In this document: in pieces, positions 17,846 through 26,624 of the stretch
Position numbering within the stretch: the stretch's first letter is position 1
Layout of the letters: each line of letters begins with the position of its first letter
Origin: WTGA01 sp965214055
GTDB lineage: Bacteria > Pseudomonadota > Gammaproteobacteria > Arenicellales > Poriferihabitantaceae
NCBI GenBank assembly: GCA_965214055.1
Contig: OZ243931.1
Span: 992,001-1,056,000 of the forward strand
Direction of reading: 5' to 3'
DNA length: 64,000 nt
The notes under the pieces: model-generated
Seen by the model: only the letters and a program-made list of their open reading frames with translations
The model's database searches: none
Told to the model about the DNA's origin: nothing
Translations under genes and position numbers: made by a program

Positions 17846-18721
17846 TCATTGTGGGGAATACCGCATTTCGTCCAGTCCGTCCCCGCTGGTCGCTGAGATA
17901 CAAATACTGGACAGGGTGCGCGCTTCCCGGTAGTTCCACGGCACCCCCCGATGCAGGATGGCCCGCTCATCCCAGATCAGCACATCACCCTCTTTCCACT
18001 GATGAGTATGGACATATTGTTCCCGGGTACACCACCGGGTGAGTTCATCAATCAATGCCAGGGCGTCCCGGTCCGACATGCCCACCACACCACAGGCGTG
18101 GGAAGCAATGTACAGGGCTTCCCGACCATTCACCGGGTTGGTCCAGACCGATTTCCAGACCTGCTGCCCCCAGTGGGTGAATTTTTCTTCCTCGGCCAGA
18201 GCCGCATCCACCTTGCGCCTGGAATACGTATAGTCATGCCTGAAATAGAGGTTTCTTGCCCGGTTCTTCAGTACTTCCGGCATCTCCTCCCAGGCAATAC
18301 GGCTGGAAGTGAATTCAGTGGCGGTTCCCGAAGGCGGTACAACCCGGGCAACCAGAAGATTGGCCAGGGCCGGTACGGGCAGGAAGGTACTGTCCGTGTG
18401 CCAAAGCATGTTGGATTGCAAGTCGAGTAATCGCCGGTCCCCTTCCCGATAGACACGACCGTCTTCCCGAACATTGGAAACCAGTGAAACCGCCGGGTTC
18501 GGCTGGTCCGGTCTCAACGAACGGTCTTCCCGGGGGCCAAACAATGCACCGAGTCGCAGGTGCCCGGCATCATCCAGCAACTGGTCCGGAAAGTGCAGGA
18601 GGGAATGCTCTTCAAAGGCCCGGCGAATTTCCGGATATCCCTGTTCAGCCGTGATATCCGCCAGCTGAACATCGTGGACCCGAAGGCCATACCGGGGATG
18701 CAGTAAAGTGGTGTCAAGCAT
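17846..18721 (-). CDS. TauD/TfdA-family Fe(II)/2-oxoglutarate dioxygenase
   Basis: A 291-residue oxygenase. The iron site is H108 and D110 in WHTDSTF and H257 in ILHRGVPW; R268 in REARTL fits the 2-oxoglutarate-binding arginine. PPSGTATEFTSSRIAWEEMPE is typical of the TfdA/TauD fold. Substrates in the family include taurine, alkylsulfates, phenoxyacetates and carnitine precursors; nothing here decides between them, and no transporter or sulfonate gene is adjacent. Base composition resembles the core genome, unlike its neighbours on both sides, so two separate insertions may flank it. Confidence 0.88.
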   Translation of the reverse strand: MLDTTLLHPRYGLRVHDVQLADITAEQGYPEIRRAFEEHSLLHFPDQLLDDAGHLRLGALFGPREDRSLRPDQPNPAVSLVSNVREDGRVYREGDRRLLDLQSNMLWHTDSTFLPVPALANLLVARVVPPSGTATEFTSSRIAWEEMPEVLKNRARNLYFRHDYTYSRRKVDAALAEEEKFTHWGQQVWKSVWTNPVNGREALYIASHACGVVGMSDRDALALIDELTRWCTREQYVHTHQWKEGDVLIWDERAILHRGVPWNYREARTLSSICISATSGDGLDEMRYSPQ

Positions 18722-19123
18722 TGTACAGACCGGTTTCGTGTCTCCTGTGCGATCCGAAAATTCTCCCGAGTGTCACCGCAATTCCAAACTTGACGTAGAC
18801 ATTCACCCGACGTGTGGGAGTGGGAAGTTGGATCAGGCGTTGAACGAAATCCGCAGCCCGGGCAGGATTCCCCCTCCCCGGTTCACCACGACCAACAATG
18901 AATCATCATACGTCGCCATGACGTGAATTTACCACATTGGAAAACGCTACGAGTTATCAACTTCAAAGGACCAAACCCAAGGGGAGGGCTGAAGGCCAAA
19001 GCACGGGCCAGACGCAGGGCCGGGGAGCGTGCCACAAACGGCTGCTTGAAGACGGAATCTCCTGTAAATAGAACAGGAAACGGGAGGCACGGCGATGATC
19101 CATGGGGATAAAATACCGAGAGA
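18722..19123. other. Intergenic region, no gene seen
   Basis: About 400 bases between the TauD-type gene start and the end of ietS. No convincing open frame, hairpin or repeat was found. It may mark the left edge of the ietAS insertion. Confidence 0.5.
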
Positions 19124-21343
19124 CTAAGCTCGAATCGGTATGTCAAGAATTGGGCGGAGGGGCTCTATTTGTGTCGAATACTGGCGCACGACCTGATTGT
19201 AGAGGTCTAGAATGCTTTTCGCCTGAACCGTTACTATCATGGCATATTTCAGCCTTTCGGCAAGCGTAAAATTCCTACTTTCAAAGCGCGCATTGTAGTG
19301 AAGATCGAAACAGGGGTTCTGCAAGGAACTTCCTCGTTTGCGAACTTCGGCATGCAGGCAGTTTTCCCATTTCCAAGCATCGCGTCGCAGTTCTTCTTCT
19401 GTAGCACCAGGCAGGGAAGATCCAAAAAAGCGCGCGGAATTCGGATGAATTTGGGTATCACGAGAAAATTTACCATCATGAGGGCGGAAAACGACTTCAA
19501 GACCCGCGCGAGTGTAATTTCCTGGGTGATGTGGATCCGTTTGAGACTTGTAACAGATGGTCGCCTTAATCGAAACATTACCTTGCAATGAGCCGTTCGG
19601 GACAGGGATTGCGGTGCGCATGTACTTGGCCGGTGATATCTCTCCCTGGTAAACAACGCACACAGTATCATCGTCACAAAGGACAATGTCATTGAGGTTT
19701 CGGGCAACCCGCCCCCAGCCAATTTCCTTATGGTCGTACTCCCCTTCTTCACATGTATGGACGAGAAGAGCGCGAATCGCCAGGTGATCCAGATTGGGTC
19801 CGAAGTGTGCCCGAACACCGCTGGCAAGGCGCATGACACTCGGTGTCGAAAATGATGTTCCGCCAGTGGTAGCCAGGACCGGTTGCGGGCCGGGAGCAAC
19901 CACTACAAACGGTCGGCTGATGACGCCTCCGAAATCAACCAGATCGGGTTTGACTAGACCTGGACTGCGACCAGGTCCCTTCGAGCTGTAAGATGCTCGC
20001 TTCCAGTCTTTGTCCGGGGTATCGCATGCACCAACGGCGAGAGCATTCACGCAATCAGAAGGCACCTGAACGCGATCCAGACCGAGTAACGTGTCGCCTT
20101 CACCATCATTTCCCACTGCGATCATCGCCAACGACGAGATCCGTGAAAGTCGATCATCGAGAACTGCCGTCCATGCGTGTATATCGTCATCCTGAATTGG
20201 CAAGCGCGGTCCGAGACTCAGGCTGATGAAGTCATATTCATGGCTCGAAAGGATGTTCTCGATCCGGTTGAGTACTTCGTAGAGTTCATGCGGGTCCTGG
20301 CCGGGCGCATCGTCGAGGATTCGGTGATGGTCGATGAAGGTGTAGGGTCTCGGGAGGGGAGCACGAGGATCGATGTGTCCGAAAAGGGCGGCGGAGGTCA
20401 CGCCCACGCCGTGAGACAGGAACTCATCCGTAACGGGTTTCATGCCCTGCACCTCATGCGGAATCACCCATTGCGTGAGAGGATGATCGTCGGGCACGCC
20501 GCCGTCGAAGATCGCAACACGGACATCCTCGGAAACCGGTGCCTCGTCAGGAAGCTGGACCGCGGTAGACAGACTGCCTTCCGACCGTACGACCGGACGC
20601 AACACTCGCAGGTCGGGCATTTCTCGAAGCGCCCGAACACCAGTGAAGGCAACGATTTCGTCGGCTCGTTCCGCCGGCGCGTCCATTTCGAGAAAACAAA
20701 GGCCCTTTGCAAAGAATCGATGACCAAATTCCGCTTCAATACCGCACCAATCCAGATATGAGGCGAATGCCTGAATATATGTATGCGCTTCTAACTCACT
20801 GGCATGGAGAACCGTTTCGAGTACAATTCGGCCGAAATCCGGTAGATTCCCCTTGATCTTGTCGCTCGGAACCGGTGCTGTGATCTGTTCGATGGAGACA
20901 AGATCTTTCGCGCTGCGACGATCATCTTGCCAGTGCGGCAAGGTTTCGCTCCAAACTCTTATCATCGACCTCCTCCCCTTGGCAAATAACTCGGTCGTTA
21001 CTGTTTCAACAGATTCGCGGCCTCTGGAGCGTTTTTGTGGGGTGGTTCTTCGGGGTCGACTGCCGATGACTTCTATGTCTACGTCGCGCAACAACTCTGA
21101 GGGAAAATAAGACTTTGCAATGTATTCCGGGTTGAGGGTAAGCGAGATAACCGCTTGGTCGTCGGGACAAGCCTCCGGAGGAAGGTTATCAATCTTTGCC
21201 GCGGTGTTCGCTACCATAGGTGCAAGGCGCCCGCGCGCTTCGGTGAAGGTGTAAGGTGCCTGTTTGGGACCGCCGCCGGATTTCATACTGATCTCCGCCG
21301 TCATTCGTTCGCCCTTTCCCAAGAGGAAGTTTTGCTGTGCCAT
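19124..21343 (-). CDS. ietS: Subtilisin-like (S8) serine protease, IetS-type
   Basis: A 739-residue cytoplasmic-looking protein without a signal peptide. The subtilase triad is visible as D280 (VAIFDGGVPDDHP), H311 (LSHGVGVTSAALFG) and S497 (GGTSFSTPSVMRLASG); the oxyanion Asn is N412 in AVGNDG. An N-terminal region of about 270 residues and a C-terminal domain of about 200 residues flank the protease. Subtilases paired with an AAA ATPase form the ietAS system, described on Agrobacterium plasmids and later listed among anti-phage systems (Gao_Iet). It starts 24 bp after ietA, same strand. How the protease is activated is not evident from sequence. Confidence 0.9.
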   Translation of the reverse strand: MAQQNFLLGKGERMTAEISMKSGGGPKQAPYTFTEARGRLAPMVANTAAKIDNLPPEACPDDQAVISLTLNPEYIAKSYFPSELLRDVDIEVIGSRPRRTTPQKRSRGRESVETVTTELFAKGRRSMIRVWSETLPHWQDDRRSAKDLVSIEQITAPVPSDKIKGNLPDFGRIVLETVLHASELEAHTYIQAFASYLDWCGIEAEFGHRFFAKGLCFLEMDAPAERADEIVAFTGVRALREMPDLRVLRPVVRSEGSLSTAVQLPDEAPVSEDVRVAIFDGGVPDDHPLTQWVIPHEVQGMKPVTDEFLSHGVGVTSAALFGHIDPRAPLPRPYTFIDHHRILDDAPGQDPHELYEVLNRIENILSSHEYDFISLSLGPRLPIQDDDIHAWTAVLDDRLSRISSLAMIAVGNDGEGDTLLGLDRVQVPSDCVNALAVGACDTPDKDWKRASYSSKGPGRSPGLVKPDLVDFGGVISRPFVVVAPGPQPVLATTGGTSFSTPSVMRLASGVRAHFGPNLDHLAIRALLVHTCEEGEYDHKEIGWGRVARNLNDIVLCDDDTVCVVYQGEISPAKYMRTAIPVPNGSLQGNVSIKATICYKSQTDPHHPGNYTRAGLEVVFRPHDGKFSRDTQIHPNSARFFGSSLPGATEEELRRDAWKWENCLHAEVRKRGSSLQNPCFDLHYNARFESRNFTLAERLKYAMIVTVQAKSILDLYNQVVRQYSTQIEPLRPILDIPIRA

Positions 21344-21367
21344 TGGTTTCCAGTCAACGCTGTGATG

Positions 21368-22462
21368 TTAAGATTTCTTCAGGCGCACGCGGATGGTGTC
21401 GCGTGCAACACCAGTAAGTTCGTGCGCCTTACGTTGCGTAACCAAGCCATTTCTTACTAGGCGGACAGCGATTTCAATTTGTTCCTGCTTGGAGCATTGT
21501 TGCGTGCGGATCAGATCAACGAGATGGTTACTGAGGTCTTGTCCGTTCAAAGCGGCTGCGCGACGCGCGTTCGTCACATCCCGTTCAATATCACCGAAAG
21601 AACGGTCGACCAGAGACAGTGAGAGAACATCGGCCCAGGGGATAGCGTTGGGAGCGATCTCGGTAAAAAGGCAATAAAGGTATTTGTGAACGCTCTCTCG
21701 ATCAGGAAGTGGAAACTCAACCAATTGCTCGAACCGTCGCCACACGGCCGGGTCAAGCAGATCGGAATGATTGGAGGCGGCGATCAGCAGTCCCGAGGAC
21801 GGCCAGTCGTCGAGCTGTTGCAAGAGCACGGTCACCAACCGCTTTAGTTCACCAATTTCACCTGCATCGTCCCGTCTCTTGGCAATAGCATCCAGTTCGT
21901 CCAAGAGTAGAACGCAATCGAAGGACTTCGCATAGTCCAGAACATGACGAAGGTTGGCGCCGGTACGGCCCAAATAACTGCTCATGACTGCCGAGAGATC
22001 AAGGATCAACAGCGGAAGATGTAGCGCGCGGGCAATCCAGCGCGCCGAGAGTGTTTTTCCGACCCCTGGCGGGCCGGTAAACAAGACCGTGCCGGTCGGT
22101 TCCAGGCCAGCCTCCAGAAGCAACTGCAAATTGCGGCGCTCTTCGACCAGACGACCGAGGGTCAGTCGGATTGATTCGGTGTAAACCGGCTCCCTCGGCA
22201 AATACGGGTCCTGCTCCACGCGCAGAAGCTGGAAGCGCGAATCCGTGTCGGCTGGCACGACCGCACCACTATCGCGGCGCAACGGCGTTGACCGTGTGGG
22301 ATTCTTGCGGAGAAGTTGGACCAATGCCGATGTCAGTTCCGTACTGGTCTCCTTTCTCTTCGTGATCCGGTACAGGAAGGCCTGTACATCCTGGTTCCGG
22401 TCTGACAGGGCAACCCTTGCCAAGTGGACGAAATTTTTCTCTAATTTTTTTATTTCTTCCAT
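21368..22462 (-). CDS. ietA: AAA ATPase, IetA-type
   Basis: A 364-residue AAA+ ATPase. Walker A GPPGVGKT is at residues 130-137, Walker B CVLLLDELDA near 183-192, and IAASNHSDLLDPAVWRRFEQ carries sensor and arginine-finger residues. The C-terminal 40 residues (LVTQRKAHELTGVARDTI) look like a small helix-turn-helix. It is the regulatory partner of the downstream subtilase. A promoter places the transcript start at or next to the ATG and no Shine-Dalgarno is visible, so the mRNA is probably leaderless. Composition is more AT-rich than core genes nearby. Confidence 0.9.
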   Translation of the reverse strand: MEEIKKLEKNFVHLARVALSDRNQDVQAFLYRITKRKETSTELTSALVQLLRKNPTRSTPLRRDSGAVVPADTDSRFQLLRVEQDPYLPREPVYTESIRLTLGRLVEERRNLQLLLEAGLEPTGTVLFTGPPGVGKTLSARWIARALHLPLLILDLSAVMSSYLGRTGANLRHVLDYAKSFDCVLLLDELDAIAKRRDDAGEIGELKRLVTVLLQQLDDWPSSGLLIAASNHSDLLDPAVWRRFEQLVEFPLPDRESVHKYLYCLFTEIAPNAIPWADVLSLSLVDRSFGDIERDVTNARRAAALNGQDLSNHLVDLIRTQQCSKQEQIEIAVRLVRNGLVTQRKAHELTGVARDTIRVRLKKS

Positions 22463-22545
22463 TATAGGATATAATAGCCAATATACTTGAATATCAAGAT
22501 AGCACCAAGTGGACGAAATATCAATGTATGCATTATATTTCTTCC
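22420..22545. repeat. Imperfect direct repeat of the ietA 5' end
   Basis: CCAAGTGGACGAAAT occurs at 22420-22434 inside the first codons of ietA and again at 22504-22518 upstream. Each copy is followed about 20 bases later by ATTTCTTCC (22452-22460 and 22537-22545). The two 41-42 base copies sit 84-85 bases apart and are diverged between the conserved ends. Confidence 0.7.
22469..22498 (-). promoter_or_regulatory. ietA promoter with palindromic operator
   Basis: On the minus strand TTGATA (plus coordinates 22492-22497) and TTATAT (22469-22474) are 17 bases apart. The -35 lies inside the perfect palindrome CTTGA-ATA-TCAAG at 22486-22498. The predicted start is at about 22462, the A of the ietA ATG. 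IetA ends in a helix-turn-helix-like segment, so autoregulation is possible. Confidence 0.6.
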
Positions 22546-22549
22546 GATC

Positions 22550-23164
22550 TATCCTTCACATGGGTATTACATGGAAAATGCCAAGTCATGGAAAATTTTC
22601 ACTCAATGCACGCTCAAAGTGGCCGGAATGCTTTCCCGGTTGGTAGAGGGAGTCCCACCTGGAGAACGGATCGGGCAATCATCCGGTGCTGATCACATTG
22701 GTTTGTGATTAATCCTGAATAAAGTTGGTTGCAGGGCCTATGGAGTTGTGGTCAGGAAACCCACAGTCTGCAGGGCCGACATCGCACAGGCATGCAAGGT
22801 GTGCGGGGTTCAGGATGAACGGATGGCGATGCTTGGCGGGAACAGGCGTCAAATAAAGAACAAGTAAACGTTCCGGAAAACCACATAGGCAAGTCATTTT
22901 CGACAGGCAACTTGGGATTTGTGAGGAAATCCAGCAATTGGGGTTCCCTCACCAACAGGTCAGATACCGTAGCAGCCTAACTCTTCCAGGTCGAAAATTG
23001 TTCCTGCAAAACGGGTGCGGACCATCGATATCCCCTTTGACTCCACAGGGAGGCCCCGATGGAAGACTATCGCGACAGGGGCGCCAAAATGGCACATGGC
23101 ATCCGTCTGGAGAAAAAACCGGGCTGCATTGCGGCCAGCCGGGCAAAATCCATGTATCGGGACG
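22550..23164. other. Intergenic region between ietA and rpsI, no gene seen
   Basis: Roughly 600 bases. GC rises from the AT-rich ietA promoter side towards the core genome side. No reading frame here has family resemblance or a supported start. It may contain decayed sequence at the right edge of the insertion. Confidence 0.5.
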
Positions 23165-23563
23165 TCAGCGCTTGGAATACTGGGGACGTTTTCTGGCCTT
23201 GTGCAGGCCCACCTTTTTCCGTTCCACTTCCCTGGCATCCCGGGTAACAAAACCGGCCTTTCTCAGGGCACTGCGCAATCCCTCATCGTAACAAAGCAGC
23301 GCCCGGGTGATTCCATGACGAATCGCGCCGGCCTGCCCGCTGTTGCCGCCACCGCGCACATTCACTTTCACGTCGACCTTCCCCAGCATTTCCACCAGTT
23401 CGAGCGGCTGGCGGACAATCATTCGTGCGGTTTCCCGGCCAAAATACTTTTCCAGGGGAATCTTGTTGACGACGATCTTCCCGGACCCCGGTTGCATGTA
23501 AACCCGCGCTGTGGACGATTTTCGCCTCCCGGTACCCTGATAGGTTGCTTGTGCCTGTGCCAT
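23165..23563 (-). CDS. rpsI: 30S ribosomal protein S9
   Basis: A 132-residue ribosomal protein with the classic C-terminus KKVGLHKARKRPQYSKR, whose tail reaches the P site of the small subunit. GTGRRKSSTARVYMQPGSG and VRGGGNSGQAGAIRHGI are fully conserved. It follows rplM by 15 bases in the usual rplM-rpsI operon. The usual downstream cytochrome bc1 or stringent starvation genes are absent here, replaced by the accessory segment. Confidence 0.99.
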   Translation of the reverse strand: MAQAQATYQGTGRRKSSTARVYMQPGSGKIVVNKIPLEKYFGRETARMIVRQPLELVEMLGKVDVKVNVRGGGNSGQAGAIRHGITRALLCYDEGLRSALRKAGFVTRDAREVERKKVGLHKARKRPQYSKR

Positions 23564-23578
23564 AAAATGTGATTCCGA

Positions 23579-24007
23579 TTAAATTTCCAGGGCCTTCGGT
23601 TGCTGGGCCTGGTGATTGTGTTCACTTCCCGCGTACACTTTCAGTTTGGACAGCATCGCACGACCCAGTTTGTTCTTTGGCAGCATGCCCTTCACCGCAG
23701 TCTGGATAATCCTGGTGGGATGCTTCTCCTGCATTTCGCGGAAGGAGGCCTCCTTGATCCCACCGGGATAACCCGTGTGGTGATAGTACCGTTTGTCGCG
23801 GTACTTGTTGCCGGTCACCACCACTTTTTCGGCGTTCACGACAATAATATAGTCACCGGTATCGACATGAGGGGTAAATTCCGGCTTGTGTTTTCCCCTC
23901 AAAAGACGGGCAATCTCAGCCGATAACCTGCCAAGCACCTTGTTCTGTGCATCCACAACGTACCATTCACGTTTGATTTTATCGGGATTTGCGGAAAACG
24001 TCTTCAT
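23579..24007 (-). CDS. rplM: 50S ribosomal protein L13
   Basis: A 142-residue ribosomal protein beginning MKTFSANPDKIKREWYVVDA, with the conserved TPHVDTGDYIIVVNAEKV and GMLPKNKLGRAMLSKLKVY. The ATG at 24007 matches the family; a TTG codon directly before it also keeps the frame but is not needed. It heads the rplM-rpsI operon. Confidence 0.99.
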   Translation of the reverse strand: MKTFSANPDKIKREWYVVDAQNKVLGRLSAEIARLLRGKHKPEFTPHVDTGDYIIVVNAEKVVVTGNKYRDKRYYHHTGYPGGIKEASFREMQEKHPTRIIQTAVKGMLPKNKLGRAMLSKLKVYAGSEHNHQAQQPKALEI

Positions 24008-24143
24008 CAAGCTACATGTGTACGGGTAAAAAAAGGGACCGCGGATAATACTGGACTGCGGAGCGGGTTACAACCATTTCTGGTGTTTTATTGACTTTTT
24101 CCGGGCAAAACCAAGGGTTTCAGGGGGAGCACCCCGCCCTGTG

Positions 24144-24178
24144 AAAAAAACAGCGCGGTATCGTATGAAATACCGCGC
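24144..24178 (-). terminator. Rho-independent terminator after glcF
   Basis: On the minus strand a 9-bp stem (plus coordinates 24153-24161 with 24170-24178, GCGCGGTAT paired with ATACCGCGC) and 8-base loop is followed by seven T residues (24144-24150 as A). It lies 170 bases downstream of glcF and before rplM, so it should end glcDEF transcripts. Confidence 0.8.
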
Positions 24179-24201
24179 CGAACCACTAGAGGAGAGTATA
24201 T

Positions 24202-24279
24202 ATGAAACTCGGTGTATTATCCCAGTCCGACCATGAACGGAATATGAACATCCGGAGTCCGAGTAAGAGGGAGCGGTAA
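24202..24279 (+). CDS. Possible 25-residue small protein with strong ribosome binding site
   Basis: The plus strand carries GGAG at 24191-24194, 7 bases before an ATG, and the frame MKLGVLSQSDHERNMNIRSP continues to KRER and TAA at 24277-24279. The peptide is basic at its end and has no known relative that I recognise. Its stop codon lies in the loop of a 42-bp palindrome (24257-24298). No gene follows on this strand for 4 kb, so it is not an obvious leader peptide. It could be a genuine small protein, a toxin-like peptide or chance. Confidence 0.35.
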   Translation: MKLGVLSQSDHERNMNIRSPSKRER

Positions 24280-24306
24280 CGCCCCCTCTTACTCGGACCA
24301 TCCGGA
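24249..24306. repeat. 42-bp palindrome bounded by 8-bp direct repeats
   Basis: Positions 24257-24271 (GTCCGAGTAAGAGGG) pair perfectly with 24284-24298, and an inner GCG/CGC pair closes a GTAA loop, leaving one mismatch. The palindrome is directly flanked on both sides by CATCCGGA (24249-24256 and 24299-24306). This looks like a small inserted palindromic element with a target duplication. It could also work as a bidirectional terminator, though no T run follows. Confidence 0.75.
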
Positions 24307-24345
24307 TTCCATTCTCCCGGGCGGACATCCTTTTCCAGACATGGA

Positions 24346-25557
24346 TTAAACCAGCAATTCAACCCAATGAATTATCGGCTGATCACAACCCAGGGCAAGA
24401 TGCGACTGACAGCCCACATTCGCCGTACAAATGACCTCCGGCTGATTCTTCCGCAAATCCTGCAGCTTCTTTTCCCGGAGTTGGTCTGAAATAACCGGAT
24501 GGAACAATGAATAAACACCGGCAGAACCACAGCACGTGTGAGAGTCGGGGACCTCAACGATTTCATACCCCGCTTTTTCAAGGATCCCTTCCACCCTGCC
24601 CTTCAGTTTTTGGCCATGCTGCAGGGTACAGGGAGAATGAAACGCCACTTTTCTGGGCGTTGAATCCATGGTATAGCGATCATCGATCTCCTTTTCCAGT
24701 ATTTCGCAAAGATCGAATGTCCGCCGGGATATTTGGGTTGCTTTTTCACGGTACTGCGCATCCTCCCTGAACAAGTGGGGATATTCCTTGATCGTGACGC
24801 CGCACCCGCTTGCCGTCATCACGAACCCTTCCACCCCCTGGTCCAGGTACGGAAACCAGTGATCAATTAAAGCCCGGGCTCTTGCTCTTGCCCGGTCTTC
24901 ACTGGTCGTGTGCAAATCCAGCGAACCACAACACCCGGCCCCCGGCACTTCCACCAGCGAAATGCCCAGCCTGTCCAGCACCCGTGCCGTTGCCCGGTTG
25001 GTATCCGGTGCCAGCGTGCCCTGTACGCAGCCGCTGAGCGCAATCATTTTCCTTGGATGGGCGGCCCCTTCGGTACGGCGGTATCTGGAAATACCGGGCA
25101 CGGGGACCCTGGATTTCAGGAACTTCGGCATCAGCGGCCTAAACAGCCCACCGGTCTTGAGAAACCACCGGAAAAGCACGGGATTTGCAATGATCCCCGC
25201 CAACCCCCTGTGAATCCAGTGCCAAACGGACCGGCGGGAATGGCCCTGGCTCAGGGTCTCACGCCCGATTCCCAGAAGTTTGGAATATTCAACGCCGGAG
25301 GGGCAGGCGGTCTCACAATTTCGACAGGTCAGGCAGCGGTCCAGATGCAACGGGATCTGGTCCCCCGGTTCCTCCCCTTCCAGCAGCTGCTTGATCAGGT
25401 AAATCCGGCCTCTTGGCCCGTCCAGTTCATCCCCCAGCAGCTGGTACGTGGGGCAGGTTGCATTGCACAAGCCGCAGTGAACGCATTTTCGCAGGATAGC
25501 ATCCGCTTCTTTTCCCACGGGTGAGCGGGCATATTCAGGGTCCAGAAAGGTCTGCAT
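24346..25557 (-). CDS. glcF: Glycolate oxidase iron-sulfur subunit
   Basis: A 403-residue [4Fe-4S] subunit that carries electrons from the GlcD/GlcE flavoproteins to the quinone pool. Two N-terminal clusters, CVHCGLCNATCPT near residue 26 and CLTCRNCETACPS near 76, precede two C-terminal CCG domains (GAGCCGSLDLHTT and SHTCCGSAG). The start ATG lies 2 bases after glcE, so the three genes are one operon. Length is typical. Confidence 0.97.
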   Translation of the reverse strand: MQTFLDPEYARSPVGKEADAILRKCVHCGLCNATCPTYQLLGDELDGPRGRIYLIKQLLEGEEPGDQIPLHLDRCLTCRNCETACPSGVEYSKLLGIGRETLSQGHSRRSVWHWIHRGLAGIIANPVLFRWFLKTGGLFRPLMPKFLKSRVPVPGISRYRRTEGAAHPRKMIALSGCVQGTLAPDTNRATARVLDRLGISLVEVPGAGCCGSLDLHTTSEDRARARARALIDHWFPYLDQGVEGFVMTASGCGVTIKEYPHLFREDAQYREKATQISRRTFDLCEILEKEIDDRYTMDSTPRKVAFHSPCTLQHGQKLKGRVEGILEKAGYEIVEVPDSHTCCGSAGVYSLFHPVISDQLREKKLQDLRKNQPEVICTANVGCQSHLALGCDQPIIHWVELLV

Positions 25558-25559
25558 GA

Positions 25560-26624
25560 CTAGATTTCAGCGTACAGCCGCCCGGGGTTGAGAACCTGCG
25601 CGGGGTCGAATGCTGTTTTGAGCCTTTGATGAAGACCCATTTTCCCGGCCCCCGGGGGGGCAAAGACTTCACCGGCCCGGTTGCCGTTGCGGAAATGACA
25701 GCAGTGCCCCCCCGCATTGTTTGCTTCCCGGGAAAATTCCCGGTGGTCCTCCGGGAAACAACCCCAGCGCAGGGCCCCGCCCCAATCAACCAGCTGGGGC
25801 CATTCCCTGCAAAATGCCCGGGAGTCACTCGCCACCGAGGCCCTGTGGAGCCATTGGTCATTTTGAAAAAACTCATGGGTCTGGTCCCGGATACCCGTCC
25901 AGAATGCCTGGCCATTCCCATCCTGCTGACCCCCGATTTCAGATTTCGCAGCCTCCACGCCCGGCTGACTCCCGGACAGTCGAATTCGGGTCAATCCATC
26001 CAACCAACTGGCCGATGTAATGGGCACGGGCATACCCGCCAGCCGGTTCATGGCCAGGATTGCATCGTCCTGGTCCGCATGCTCAAGCACGAGGGTAATC
26101 TCATGTTCGGGCCTTGGGACCACCTTGATGGACACTTCCAGCAGCACGCCCAGACACCCCAGCGCCCCCACCATCAACCTGGAAAGATCAAATCCCGCCA
26201 CATTTTTGATGACCTGGCCACCAAACCGCAACACCTCGGCCTTTCCATTCAACAGCTTGATGCCAAGAATGAAATCCCCCACCGATCCGTAAAAGGGTCG
26301 GCCCGGTCCCGCCAGCCCGGCGGCTACGGCACCCCCTATCGTTGTGCCCGGGGAAAACCGGGGAGGGTCAAACCCCAGCATCTGGTTGTGTTGTCCCAGT
26401 TCCTGGTCGATCTCGTCGACCGGGGTCCCTGCCTTGACCGTCATGACCAGCTCCGTGGGCTGGTATTCAACCACCCCCCGGTGAGCCGTGACCTCAAGGG
26501 GAGTCCCGGTAATTTCCCGGCCATAGAACGACTTCGTGTTCCCCCCGGCAATGGCCAGGGGACGACGGGTTTCCCCGGCCTCCCTCACCTGCTCGACCAG
26601 CTGCAACTCGGTCTGTTCAGCCAT
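25560..26624 (-). CDS. glcE: Glycolate oxidase FAD-binding subunit
   Basis: A 354-residue FAD-binding subunit with the PCMH-type motif RPLAIAGGNTKSFYG near residue 20 and the typical GTTIGGAVAAGLAGPGRPFYG near 95. The C-terminus FDPAQVLNPGRLYAEI is standard for GlcE. Its ATG shares a base with the glcD stop (TGATG). It works with GlcD and GlcF to oxidise glycolate to glyoxylate, useful for salvaging the phosphoglycolate made by Rubisco. Confidence 0.96.
   Translation of the reverse strand: MAEQTELQLVEQVREAGETRRPLAIAGGNTKSFYGREITGTPLEVTAHRGVVEYQPTELVMTVKAGTPVDEIDQELGQHNQMLGFDPPRFSPGTTIGGAVAAGLAGPGRPFYGSVGDFILGIKLLNGKAEVLRFGGQVIKNVAGFDLSRLMVGALGCLGVLLEVSIKVVPRPEHEITLVLEHADQDDAILAMNRLAGMPVPITSASWLDGLTRIRLSGSQPGVEAAKSEIGGQQDGNGQAFWTGIRDQTHEFFQNDQWLHRASVASDSRAFCREWPQLVDWGGALRWGCFPEDHREFSREANNAGGHCCHFRNGNRAGEVFAPPGAGKMGLHQRLKTAFDPAQVLNPGRLYAEI

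Noticed and set aside
22960..23250. 96-codon minus-strand frame beside rpsI
   Set aside because: It overlaps the end of rpsI, has no ribosome binding site and no family resemblance.
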